Below, piece after piece: positions 1 through 6,961 of a stretch of 18,161 bases of DNA (position 1 is the first letter of the stretch; each line of letters begins with the position of its first letter). The DNA comes from Alphaproteobacteria bacterium (lineage in GTDB: Bacteria; Pseudomonadota; Alphaproteobacteria; Rhizobiales; Beijerinckiaceae). The translations under genes and the position numbers were made by a program. The notes beneath the pieces are model-generated. The model was given only the letters and a program-made list of their open reading frames with translations. It did no database searches and was not told where the DNA came from. The stretch is from the NCBI GenBank assembly GCA_009920595.1, contig RFZR01000012.1, positions 1 through 18,161 on the forward strand, read 5' to 3'.

Positions 1-213
1 CTCCATTTTTGCGTGGTTCCGCGCTCAGTCATGGCTCTTCATCTCCAAAAATCCCACCCCAAAAGGCCTAATATTCTGATCATTACGGCCGGGGAAGCGG
101 CTTCTATAGCCGAGGCGCAGGGTGAAGGCCAGAGATGCCTGAATGTCATGGTTACGGGATGAAGGCGCTCAGAATTAACAAAATGCGCGAACGATGGAGG
201 AAATAAGCAAATC
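1..213. other. Left-edge region with no recognisable gene
   Basis: No open frame here resembles a family I know. A 43-codon plus-strand frame (31-162) and a minus-strand frame of about 50 codons (28-183, stops at both ends, no ATG at its head) overlap each other. Neither has a convincing ribosome binding site. The minus-strand frame reads with fairly protein-like composition (aromatic and basic residues, ending in EMKSHD), so it could be a remnant of an older gene. I do not call it. From about 180 the sequence becomes AT-rich and leads into the promoter at 214. Confidence 0.4.
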
Positions 214-242
214 TTGACATAATAGGAAAATTATCATATAAA
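214..242 (+). promoter_or_regulatory. Consensus sigma70 promoter upstream of the toxin gene
   Basis: TTGACA (214-219) is followed by exactly 17 bases and then TATAAA (237-242), a near-perfect housekeeping promoter. Transcription would begin near 249, giving a leader of about 25 bases before the ATG at 274. The AT-rich stretch also contains short inverted repeats: ATAAT/ATTAT across the spacer, and AAAATT/AATTTT flanking the -10 region. These could bind a repressor, but they are equally expected by chance in AT-rich DNA. No clear Shine-Dalgarno sequence precedes 274. Confidence 0.75.
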
Positions 243-273
243 TTTTGAGATCAATTTAGATATCGGCCGTTCT

Positions 274-807
274 ATGTCTCACCTTCGCGCCATACAAACC
301 TTAAAGCAGAAAGACCCGCACAAACCCCTTGCGACTTTGCTGCAAAGCTATGCTTTTCAATGCTTCCTGCGCTCCGGCAGAGTTCCAAGCGTTGTTAATA
401 CTCTTCTTTCGCTCTCCTAAAGAGCGGAACGCAAAAAGTCTCTCGCGGTTGTCGATCAGCAAAATTCACGTCCTTGGATTCTAAAATATAGTCCAGACCA
501 ACCGCGTGTACCTGCTGGCAACCCTGACGGCTGGCAATGGACCAGTATTGAGGGAGATGAATGGCCACACCAAGTAAATAATCGAGAAAATCAAAAAATA
601 AGGCTTGCAGCGGATATTTCTGGATTCACCAAGCATGGTCTAAATCAAGCAATAAATAGAGACATTAGTCCGTCCGCAATTTTAGATGCAATAAATAATC
701 CTATCAAAATAATTCCCAAGTCGAATGGCACCACGCGCTATATCGGTCGTCGTGCCGTCGTCGTGTTAAATCCAGCGGGAACTGTTGTTACAGTTTGGGG
801 GCAATAA
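274..807 (+). pseudogene. Small polymorphic-toxin-like protein, interrupted by an in-frame TAA
   Basis: One frame runs from ATG 274 to TAA 805-807 but is broken by TAA at 418-420. The 5' part encodes 48 residues (starting MSHLRAIQTLKQKDPHKPLA). The 3' part encodes 128 residues and contains SRPWILKYSPDQPRVPAGNPDGW then QWTS. Linkers of the RVPAGxPDGGQWT type precede toxin domains in many alphaproteobacterial toxin-like proteins; here the second Gly is Trp. The C-terminal domain (HGLNQAINR, ISPSAILDAINNP, TRYIGRRAVVVLNPAGTVVTVW) resembles compact BECR/DUF4258-type RNase toxin domains, but the family name is uncertain. Both parts share one frame, so a single CAA-to-TAA change explains the break. 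No ATG or GTG restart precedes the linker. The TAA of this gene overlaps the start of the next gene, the usual toxin-immunity layout. Confidence 0.65.
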
Positions 808-1055
808 TGACTCGGGAAACAATAGACTCAATTCTGCTATGGGACTGGGATCCCATCGGCATCGCCGACATTTCTTTGGCACGAGATGAATATCAAAATT
901 ACACAAAGACATTGCAGTCACTTCTTGCTCAGCGCGCTCAAAAAGAAATGATCGCCCAAATTTTGGTTGAAATCGAGCGCAATGAAATGGGCCTTACCGG
1001 CGATTTACCCCGCGCGCTGCGCGTTGCCGAAAAATTGCTAAAACTCAAACCATAG
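807..1055 (+). CDS. Putative immunity protein of the upstream toxin
   Basis: This gene encodes 82 residues. The ATG at 807 overlaps the toxin stop (TAATG) and is preceded by GGGG at suitable spacing. An in-frame TTG at 795 is possible but lies inside the toxin gene. The sequence has an LLWDWDPIGI-D-A--EY core followed by helices and an IERNEMGL segment. I recall this pattern (DPIG, DEY, IE--MGL) from short hypothetical proteins encoded beside alphaproteobacterial toxin-like genes, so the immunity role is inferred from position and resemblance. It has no signal peptide or membrane segment and should be cytosolic, as expected for neutralising an RNase-like toxin. The frame is intact although the toxin frame is not. 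The role could differ if the toxin gene is non-functional. Confidence 0.6.
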   Translation: MTRETIDSILLWDWDPIGIADISLARDEYQNYTKTLQSLLAQRAQKEMIAQILVEIERNEMGLTGDLPRALRVAEKLLKLKP

Positions 1056-1125
1056 GCTTCAGCCTAACGCACTGTGCTATCTTAAATTCCCATTCACTAA
1101 ACGGGGAGTATAAGTAAAAGTCGTC

Positions 1126-2322
1126 TTGGTATTGGGTGATCCTCTCGCTGTCCTGCCCGTCCTGATTGCTGTGTTCATTATGATCATGGGGAACGGGTTA
1201 TTGAACACGCTGATCCCCTATCGTGCGACGGTTGAGGGTTTTTCACCAACAACTGTGGGCATGATCGGCTCGGCCTATTTCATCGGGATGTTGGCGGGCA
1301 CATGGACGGCCGCGCCGATTGTGCGCCGTGTGGGCCATATCCGGGCTTTTGCCGCCTATTCGGCCGTCGTGTCGGTGGCGGTCCTGGCCTTCCCCCTGGC
1401 CATCTCACCCCTACCTTGGGTGTTGTTACGCGCGCTTGTGGGTTTTTGTTTTGCCGGGCTTTATGCGGTCGTCGAAGGATGGATTTCGGCGAAAGCGGGC
1501 GCGTCCCATCGCGGGCGGATGCTTGGTATTTACAACATCGCGAATTTCACCGGCTCAATGGCCGGCCAACAGACTTTGCGTTTGTTTGAAGCAAAAAGTT
1601 TTGCACTCTTCTCAGCGGCCGCAAGTTTTCTGACGCTGGCCCTTGTGCCAATGGCGATGACGCGCGCGGAACCGCCTCCGATCCCCGCCAAAGGCAAATT
1701 GGTCATTCGCGAACTCTTCAGAGCCTCGCTGATCAGCTTCGCAACCGCGATCCTGCTGGGGCTTGCAAATGGTACATTCTGGTCGATCATTCCCGCTTAT
1801 GTTCAGCGTTTGAATCTTGGCCCCGGCACGGTCGCGAGTTTCATGACAGCCGCGATTTTAGGCTCAGCACTCATTCCGTGGCCGATAGGGCGTCTGTCCG
1901 ATAAATTTGATCGCCGTCTCGTGATTGGGGGATTGTCGGCGGCGATTATGATCACCGAAATTGCGCTGTGGTATTTTGCAAAGCCCTCTCCCGCTTTGCT
2001 CTATACACTTGGCTTTTTTGCAGGCGCCTTTATCACAGCGATTTATCCTGTTGCGGTATCGCTCTCCGTCGATCGTTTAGGACCGGATAAAGCGGTGCCT
2101 GTTTCTTCGACAACTTTGTTTCTCTATTGTATCGGCGCCATCATCGGGCCTGCCTTTGTTGCGAGCTTGATGACGCACTACGGCGACCGCATTCTCTTTG
2201 CGCATAACGCGGTGATTCATTTACTCATGATTGGCTTTGTTGTCTGGGGGGTGTGGCGCGAAGGTCCAGCGGAAAACCATGTGAAGATGACGGTTGAACC
2301 ACCCGAAGCGCCGCTGAATTGA
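1126..2322 (+). CDS. MFS transporter, YcaD family
   Basis: This is a 398-residue hydrophobic protein with about 12 membrane segments and the two-half MFS layout. Recognisable landmarks are GNGLLNTLIPYRA in helix 1, RRVGHIRAF after helix 2, VEGWISAKAGASHRGR in the first half, WPIGRLSDKFDRR between helices 8 and 9, and AIYPVAVSLSVDRLG in helix 10. These match E. coli YcaD and relatives, whose substrate is not firmly known. The start is uncertain. TTG 1126 follows an in-frame TAA at 1111-1113, and the only good Shine-Dalgarno (GGGGAG, 1103-1108) lies 17 bases before it. A second TTG at 1132 is in frame. The stop abuts the stop of the convergent gor gene (TGATCA) with no spacer and no intrinsic terminator. 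Confidence 0.85.
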   Translation: MVLGDPLAVLPVLIAVFIMIMGNGLLNTLIPYRATVEGFSPTTVGMIGSAYFIGMLAGTWTAAPIVRRVGHIRAFAAYSAVVSVAVLAFPLAISPLPWVLLRALVGFCFAGLYAVVEGWISAKAGASHRGRMLGIYNIANFTGSMAGQQTLRLFEAKSFALFSAAASFLTLALVPMAMTRAEPPPIPAKGKLVIRELFRASLISFATAILLGLANGTFWSIIPAYVQRLNLGPGTVASFMTAAILGSALIPWPIGRLSDKFDRRLVIGGLSAAIMITEIALWYFAKPSPALLYTLGFFAGAFITAIYPVAVSLSVDRLGPDKAVPVSSTTLFLYCIGAIIGPAFVASLMTHYGDRILFAHNAVIHLLMIGFVVWGVWREGPAENHVKMTVEPPEAPLN

Positions 2323-3579
2323 TCACCCTACCGGTGTGCGCATTGTGACAAGCTCTTCGGCCGCTGTCGGATGAACGGCAAGCGTTGAGTCGAAATCGCG
2401 CTTCGTCGCGCCCATGCGCATCGCGATGCCAACGAGCTGAATCATTTCGCCCGCGCCTTCACCCAAAATATGCACGCCAAGGACTTTATCGCTTGGTTTA
2501 TCGACGAGAATTTTCATCATGACTTTTTCGGCACGCCCTGAAAGCGTCGCCTTCATCGGACGGAAGCTTGTGCGATAAAGCACAACATCATGCGCTTTGC
2601 GCGCTTCTTCTTCTGTTAACCCACACGTGCCAATTTCTGGCGTTGAAAAAACGGCTGTGGGCACAGGGCCAAGATCCACGGCTGTCGGGCGCTTGCCAAA
2701 AACCGTGTCTGAAAATGCATGTCCTTCGCGGATGGCGACCGGTGTGAGTTGCACGCGGTTCGTGACATCTCCGACCGCATAAAGCCAATCAAGATTTGTT
2801 TTTGAGTAAGCATCCACTTTGACGCCGCCTTGCGCATCAAGCGCAACACCCAGCGCCTCGAGACCTAAGCCTTTAATGTTCGGCTTACGGCCAGTGATGA
2901 TTTTGATGCCGCTTGCATTCATCGCATCATGCAAGCCTTGGCGCAGATCATGATCGAATTTCGGCAACACCAAATCACGCCTTGTAATCAGGGTCACTTG
3001 CACACCCAAGCGCTGCAGAAGACAAGCAAATTCAACGCCGATATAACCAGCCCCGACAATCGCGAGCGATTTCGGTAAAGAATCCCATTCGAAAAATGTA
3101 TTTGAATCTTCAGCCAGCGCAATGCCCGGCGTCGCGTCGGGAAAAGAGGGCGCGCCTCCAGTTGCGATCAATACATAGCGCGAGCGAATTACGCGTCCAT
3201 CGACCAACGCTACTTCATGCGGCGCTTTCAGCGTGGCGCGTTGTGCAACAATCTCTACGCCATTTTTTTCCAAAGTCTGGCGATAAAGCCCTTCAAGCCG
3301 AGCGATTTCTTTGTCTTTCGCGGCTTTTAAATTTGCAAAATCAAAATGCGTATCCTCGATCGACCACCCAAAGCCACGCGCATCTTCAAGATCATCAGCA
3401 AAGCGACTGGCTTGCACATAAAGTTTTTTCGGCACACAGCCGCGAATGACGCAGGTGCCGCCCATACGATATTCTTCCGCAAGCATGACCTTGGCGCCAT
3501 AAGACGCCGCAATACGCGCCGCGCGCACACCGCCAGAGCCTCCGCCTATGACAAAAAGATCAACATCAAAAGACGACAT
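2323..3579 (-). CDS. gor: Glutathione-disulfide reductase with an internal in-frame deletion
   Basis: This flavoenzyme would reduce glutathione disulfide with NADPH in the cytosol. Visible parts are the FAD-binding GGGSGG (residues 12-17), the redox motif GGTCVIRGCVPKK with Cys43 and Cys48, the NADPH fold GAGYIGVEFA (176-185), and the second FAD motif YAVGDVTNR. The dimer-interface HPTAAEE has His403, the proton-relay residue contributed to the partner subunit. The length is 418 against about 450-460 for the family. After NASGIKIITG (ending at residue 230) the protein jumps straight to RKPNIKGLGLE, skipping the roughly 35 residues that finish the NADPH domain before the ATGRxPN motif. Activity is therefore doubtful. 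A GGAG ribosome site precedes the ATG. It lies 26 bases downstream of rpiA, presumably as one operon. Confidence 0.9.
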   Translation of the reverse strand: MSSFDVDLFVIGGGSGGVRAARIAASYGAKVMLAEEYRMGGTCVIRGCVPKKLYVQASRFADDLEDARGFGWSIEDTHFDFANLKAAKDKEIARLEGLYRQTLEKNGVEIVAQRATLKAPHEVALVDGRVIRSRYVLIATGGAPSFPDATPGIALAEDSNTFFEWDSLPKSLAIVGAGYIGVEFACLLQRLGVQVTLITRRDLVLPKFDHDLRQGLHDAMNASGIKIITGRKPNIKGLGLEALGVALDAQGGVKVDAYSKTNLDWLYAVGDVTNRVQLTPVAIREGHAFSDTVFGKRPTAVDLGPVPTAVFSTPEIGTCGLTEEEARKAHDVVLYRTSFRPMKATLSGRAEKVMMKILVDKPSDKVLGVHILGEGAGEMIQLVGIAMRMGATKRDFDSTLAVHPTAAEELVTMRTPVG

Positions 3580-3605
3580 CAGAGCGCTCCATTCATTGTC
3601 TCTCT

Positions 3606-4307
3606 TTATGCGCGTTTAATCACGCGCACGCCTTCTCGTGTAGCCAGATAGGCCCGCTCAGCCATTCCGATAAACAACCCATGTTCGACGAGACCCGTCA
3701 CATGATCAAGCGTCTCCGCGAGATGCGCCGGATTTTTGATCACACCTAAATGCGCGTCGAGAATGATATTGCCACCATCGGTTTTCACGATGCTGCCGTC
3801 AGCTTTCAAACGTAAGCGTAACTCACCCGCTGATCCCGCGCTTTCAATCGCGCGTGTCAAACGCGCTTTTGTAGCTTCCAGTCCGAAAGGCACAACTTCA
3901 AGAGGTAGCGGAAATTTACCGAGTGTCTTCACCTGTTTCGTTTCATCTGCAATGACAACAAAACGCTTGGCTGAAAGCTCAACGATTTTTTCACGTAAGT
4001 GCGCCGCACCCCCGCCTTTGATCAAATTGAGATCTGCATCCAGCTCATCGGCACCATCAATCGCCAAATCGAGCTCAGGCGTTTCATCAAGCGTTGTGAG
4101 TGGAATGCCAAGTGCTTCGGCTTGTTGCCTTGTCGCCTCCGATGTCGGTACAGCGATCAGCTTTAACCCTTCGCGCTTCATGCGTTCTGCCAGAAGATCA
4201 ACAAAGATTTTGGCGGTGGAACCGGTGCCCAAGCCCAAGCGCATGCCGCTCTCAACCAAAGTCAGCGCTTCGGCAGCGGCAGCTTTTTTCAATTCATCCA
4301 TAGACAT
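3606..4307 (-). CDS. rpiA: Ribose-5-phosphate isomerase A
   Basis: RpiA interconverts ribose 5-phosphate and ribulose 5-phosphate in the non-oxidative pentose phosphate pathway and, in autotrophs, the Calvin cycle. From the chosen start it has 233 residues, close to the usual 219-235. Motifs are LGTGSTA (26-32, phosphate loop), DGADELD (84-90, catalytic aspartates), KGGGAAHLREK (97-107, with the catalytic Glu106) and KTDGGN (175-180). The open frame extends upstream to 4436, but homologues begin near MSMDELKKAA. ATG 4307 has GGGG about five bases upstream; ATG 4301 and ATG 4319 are alternatives. It is the first gene of an rpiA-gor operon and is divergent from gph. Confidence 0.93.
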   Translation of the reverse strand: MSMDELKKAAAAEALTLVESGMRLGLGTGSTAKIFVDLLAERMKREGLKLIAVPTSEATRQQAEALGIPLTTLDETPELDLAIDGADELDADLNLIKGGGAAHLREKIVELSAKRFVVIADETKQVKTLGKFPLPLEVVPFGLEATKARLTRAIESAGSAGELRLRLKADGSIVKTDGGNIILDAHLGVIKNPAHLAETLDHVTGLVEHGLFIGMAERAYLATREGVRVIKRA

Positions 4308-4446
4308 CGGGGACCCCATCACAAGAAGACTCAACGCGTGTTTTCTCTCTTCTCCATGTCGCACCCGGCCAAAAAAGCCAAGGGCTAAAGGCAAAATCAA
4401 ACCCGGAGAATTGACGCCCGCATCCATTTCGATCATGCCTCAAGGC

Positions 4447-5127
4447 ATGACTAAACCCACAATCGTTTTTGATCTCGATGGCACGCTCGCCCATACCGCA
4501 CCCGATATTTTGGGTACGCTTGATCATATTCTCACGCGCGAGGGTCTTCCCAAACTCCCTCACTCGGAGGCGATTGGACTTGCGGGGGCGGGCGCACGGG
4601 CACTTTTGAAACGCGCTTTTGCCGTCTCGAACATGCCGCTGCCCGAAACACGCCTGGAGACACTCTTCGAGGATTATCTCGCTCATTATGAGACGCGCAT
4701 TGCAGAGCGCTCGCATCTTTTCCCAGGAGCCGAGACGGCACTAAGAACTTTGGCAAAAGACGGCCATCGTCTCGCTGTTTGCACCAACAAGACCGAACGC
4801 TTAGCAATAATTCTCTTAGAGAAACTCGGCGTTGCGCATCACTTTAAAGCGATCTGCGGGCGCGACAGTTTTCCCTTTCAAAAACCTGATGCCCGGCATC
4901 TCACCTCGACGATTGAAAAAGCGGGCGGACTCATAAATCATGCCGTCATGATTGGCGATACGCGCACTGATATTGATACAGCGCGCAACGCGAAGCTTCC
5001 GGTAATCGGCGTGCGCTTTGGTTATAGCGACACGCCGATTGATGCGCTCGCGCCTGATCTTCTGATCGACCATTTCGACGCGTTGCACGCAGCAGTCGGA
5101 ACGCTTTCGTTCACTGTCGCGCGCTAA
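4447..5127 (+). CDS. gph: Phosphoglycolate phosphatase-type HAD hydrolase
   Basis: This 226-residue HAD-superfamily phosphatase would hydrolyse 2-phosphoglycolate, the oxidative by-product removed in photorespiration and DNA repair. All four HAD motifs are present: DLDGT (9-13, nucleophile Asp9), CTN (Thr113), Lys146 in FQKPD, and GDTRTD (170-175). The cap domain is of the small helical type. The start could be ATG 4435 (12 bases earlier); neither has a strong ribosome site, and 4447 begins with the family-like MTKPTIVFDLDGTL. The frame remains open upstream to 3736, but that stretch is antisense to rpiA and not coding. Divergence from rpiA-gor fits the clustering of gph, rpiA and gor seen in Hyphomicrobiales, although there the genes are often codirectional. 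Other HAD substrates cannot be excluded. Confidence 0.88.
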   Translation: MTKPTIVFDLDGTLAHTAPDILGTLDHILTREGLPKLPHSEAIGLAGAGARALLKRAFAVSNMPLPETRLETLFEDYLAHYETRIAERSHLFPGAETALRTLAKDGHRLAVCTNKTERLAIILLEKLGVAHHFKAICGRDSFPFQKPDARHLTSTIEKAGGLINHAVMIGDTRTDIDTARNAKLPVIGVRFGYSDTPIDALAPDLLIDHFDALHAAVGTLSFTVAR

Positions 5128-5139
5128 GTTTCAGCACAT

Positions 5140-5643
5140 TCAATTTGTTGTTGTGGTCGTGCCATGCTGATGTTGTTCAGCCGGATTAGCCCCCACCGCT
5201 TCAACCTTAAATTCAATATCGGCTGAACCGGCCTTCTCAAAACTAATCTTGCCTTTCACCATTGTGCCTTCAACGAAGCGCTGTGAAAGTCCAAACATCA
5301 TCACGTGAAAAGAGCCCGGCTTTAATTCAACCGTGGCACCTGCAGGAATAGGCAATCCGTCTTTTAAGGGACGCATGCTCATCACGCCATTTTCCGTTTT
5401 CATTTCATGAATTTCAACACGCGCAATGCCGTCGACTGTTACTGAAACCAAGCGATCATCTTCGTTACCATTATTGGTAATTTTCAAAAATCCGCCTGCA
5501 ACATCAGCACCATTCGGCGTGGCACGAGTCCAGGGATGGCCTATTTCAAGCGTGCCGAGCTTGAAACCATGCGCCATCACAGTGACAGGAAGAAGAATAA
5601 GAGAAAGAAAAGCCGCAAAACGGGCAAAGGCGGAAAACCGCAT
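5140..5643 (-). CDS. Periplasmic copper chaperone PCu(A)C
   Basis: This is a 167-residue secreted protein. Residues 1-24 form a signal peptide (hydrophobic AAFLSLILLPVTV, cleavage likely after VMA). The mature part has the PCu(A)C pattern: HPWTRAT near the start of the domain, HEM (His79, Met81), Met90, then HVM (His113, Met115), which together form the Cu(I) site. The C-terminal tail (EQHQHG then a Thr run) may add weak metal binding. PCu(A)C proteins deliver copper to the CuA/CuB centres of cytochrome oxidase. A GGAG ribosome site lies about ten bases before the ATG. It is 51 bases downstream of the DUF2946-like gene, which also looks copper-related, so the two are probably cotranscribed. 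Confidence 0.9.
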   Translation of the reverse strand: MRFSAFARFAAFLSLILLPVTVMAHGFKLGTLEIGHPWTRATPNGADVAGGFLKITNNGNEDDRLVSVTVDGIARVEIHEMKTENGVMSMRPLKDGLPIPAGATVELKPGSFHVMMFGLSQRFVEGTMVKGKISFEKAGSADIEFKVEAVGANPAEQHQHGTTTTTN

Positions 5644-5694
5644 GAGAGACTCCTATAGAATGGATCTGAGAATTCAAGTTTTGAAACGAAAAAA

Positions 5695-6099
5695 TCAGAC
5701 CATCAAAGGAGGCGCGCGCAACATTCCGGGTGCCGATAAAGGATAACCCGCAACGGGGTCATGAGACGCTCGAAGCCATGAGTTTAAATGCAAAGACTCG
5801 GCATCAATCCGCTCAGAGTAGAACGTTGGAAGGGACAAGATGACGGAGAGCGCTGGCACGCAACAAGTGGAGCCGCTGTCGCTGTGATCGTGGTTTGGCG
5901 TCTGATCGGGTGCCGGATCGGTTCCACAGACCATCTGATGGAGAGACGTGTCCATGCCCTGAAAAGCAGGAAGCGCATGGGCGCCCGCGAGAACCGCGCT
6001 AAAAAACAACCCATAAGCGAGGCAAAGCGCTTGAAGCCGCCGCCCCCAAGGGACGCCGCCGAGCCGAGAGACCTCGTTTAAAAGCCCGCTTAATCGCAT
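5695..6099 (-). CDS. DUF2946-like secreted or membrane-anchored protein
   Basis: The 134-residue protein has one hydrophobic segment at about residues 23-43 after a basic start (WGRRLQ), which is either an uncleaved anchor or a late signal peptide. The remainder contains Cys58, a His/Asp-rich stretch (NHDHSDSG, 69-76), a vicinal Cys pair (79-80), a second hydrophobic patch, and the terminal RAPP (128-131). DUF2946 proteins share this layout: a signal segment, a His/Cys-rich middle usually with a CxxC, and an R-A-P-P end. They often sit beside copper genes. Here CC replaces the usual spaced cysteines. Being directly upstream of PCu(A)C supports a role in periplasmic copper handling. The start is tentative because no strong ribosome site is visible. 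Confidence 0.65.
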   Translation of the reverse strand: MRLSGLLNEVSRLGGVPWGRRLQALCLAYGLFFSAVLAGAHALPAFQGMDTSLHQMVCGTDPAPDQTPNHDHSDSGSTCCVPALSVILSLPTFYSERIDAESLHLNSWLRASHDPVAGYPLSAPGMLRAPPLMV

Positions 6100-6152
6100 G
6101 CGAACGGTGATAGCGGGAAATCGCTACGGCGGAAAGTGGGATCCGCGAAACT

Positions 6153-6440
6153 TTAATTTTCAGGCGTGATCACATCCGTAAACCGGATCCCCAGCGTCTC
6201 GCCCATGATCACGATTTCACCCCGCGCCACAGGGACGCCATTGACCATAATCCGCAAATGTTCGCCGGCCACCGTATCAAGCTCAACAACCGAGCCGACA
6301 TTCAATTTCAAAAGATCGCGGATGGTGATGAAGGTTGAGCCCACTTCAACGGTGAGCTTGGTTTCGACATTCTCGATCTTCTTAAATTGGCTCCCAAGAA
6401 GATCGGTCTCTAAAGTGCCTGTCTTGCCGTCATCGGACAT
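6153..6440 (-). CDS. fliN: FliN-type flagellar motor switch (SpoA domain) protein
   Basis: The protein has 95 residues. Almost all of it is a SpoA domain: KLTVEVGSTFITIRDLLKL, then GSVVELDTVAGEHLRIMVNG, then VARGEIVIMGETLGIRFTDVITP. These align by eye with the C-terminal domain of E. coli FliN (TVELG, TIKELL, GSVVALD, INGYLIAQGEVVVV, GVRITDIITP). FliN forms the lower C-ring of the flagellar motor with FliM and binds the FliH export complex. The short N-terminus is typical of alphaproteobacterial FliN. A GGAG site precedes the ATG. No other flagellar gene lies in this window, which is unusual, since fliN normally sits with fliF, fliG or fliM. A type III secretion C-ring role is an alternative. 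Confidence 0.85.
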   Translation of the reverse strand: MSDDGKTGTLETDLLGSQFKKIENVETKLTVEVGSTFITIRDLLKLNVGSVVELDTVAGEHLRIMVNGVPVARGEIVIMGETLGIRFTDVITPEN

Positions 6441-6586
6441 GGCCCACTCCTACACACGCTGACAACCACATGAACTCATAGTCTCGGCATAGCCGATTAT
6501 GCTTAGCATCAGATTAACAAAAAACGGGCCAACCTCTTTTCGGGAGCCCCTTTCTGGAAAATCGACAATTTGATACAAAACCTGCC

Positions 6587-6955
6587 ATGCAGTGGACCCA
6601 CACTCAGAAATCAACCCGACAGCGGGGCTCATTTTGGGCCGCCGGGATCGCGATGGCCCTCATGATCGGGACGAGCCTGATGACTGAGCCCGCAAAGGCC
6701 GGCTCCTGCGCCGAGGATATTTCCCGCCTCAATGCCGCGATGAAGGATCAGTATGAACCCTTCTCATGGTCGAATATGTTTTATTGCGCGGTCGCGCGCG
6801 GCTCTGAATTACGGAAAGACGCGCTTGTGAGCCGCACACAAATGAAAGCCATTGCAAGCGATGTGACATGGGCCACGCGGCTTGAGCGCATCGGAGAAGA
6901 ACAAGATTGCAAAGCCAAACTCGTGACCGCCAAACGACTCTTAAAAACCAATTGA
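6587..6955 (+). CDS. Small secreted protein of unknown function
   Basis: The product has 122 residues with a signal peptide: basic residues to about 13, a hydrophobic core at 17-32, and likely cleavage after EPAKA (residue 38). The mature part is helical and has three cysteines (41, 67, 108), so one disulfide plus one free thiol is possible. I do not recognise the family. The segment FSWSNMFYCAVARGSELRKDA is its most distinctive part. No convincing ribosome site precedes ATG 6587. The stop lies six bases from the stop of the convergent flavin monooxygenase. It is divergent from fliN, with 146 bases between them. Confidence 0.7.
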   Translation: MQWTHTQKSTRQRGSFWAAGIAMALMIGTSLMTEPAKAGSCAEDISRLNAAMKDQYEPFSWSNMFYCAVARGSELRKDALVSRTQMKAIASDVTWATRLERIGEEQDCKAKLVTAKRLLKTN

Positions 6956-6961
6956 GTGCGC

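Noticed and set aside
28..183. Short minus-strand frame at the left edge as a gene end
   Set aside because: It is closed by stops on both sides within about 50 codons, lacks a start codon and ribosome site, and matches nothing I recognise.
410..426. Hairpin CGCTCT-CCTAA-AGAGCG around the toxin stop codon as a terminator or recoding signal
   Set aside because: The stem is only six bases with no T-run, and no known readthrough motif follows. Chance is the simpler explanation.
3736..4434. Long open frame continuing upstream of gph on the plus strand
   Set aside because: It lies antisense to rpiA, whose protein is unmistakable. HAD homologues begin near MTKPTIVFDLDGT, so only 4447-5127 is taken as coding.
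4308..4436. N-terminal extension of rpiA
   Set aside because: The extra 43 residues have no counterpart in RpiA and lie in the divergent promoter region. Internal ATG codons at the family start fit better.
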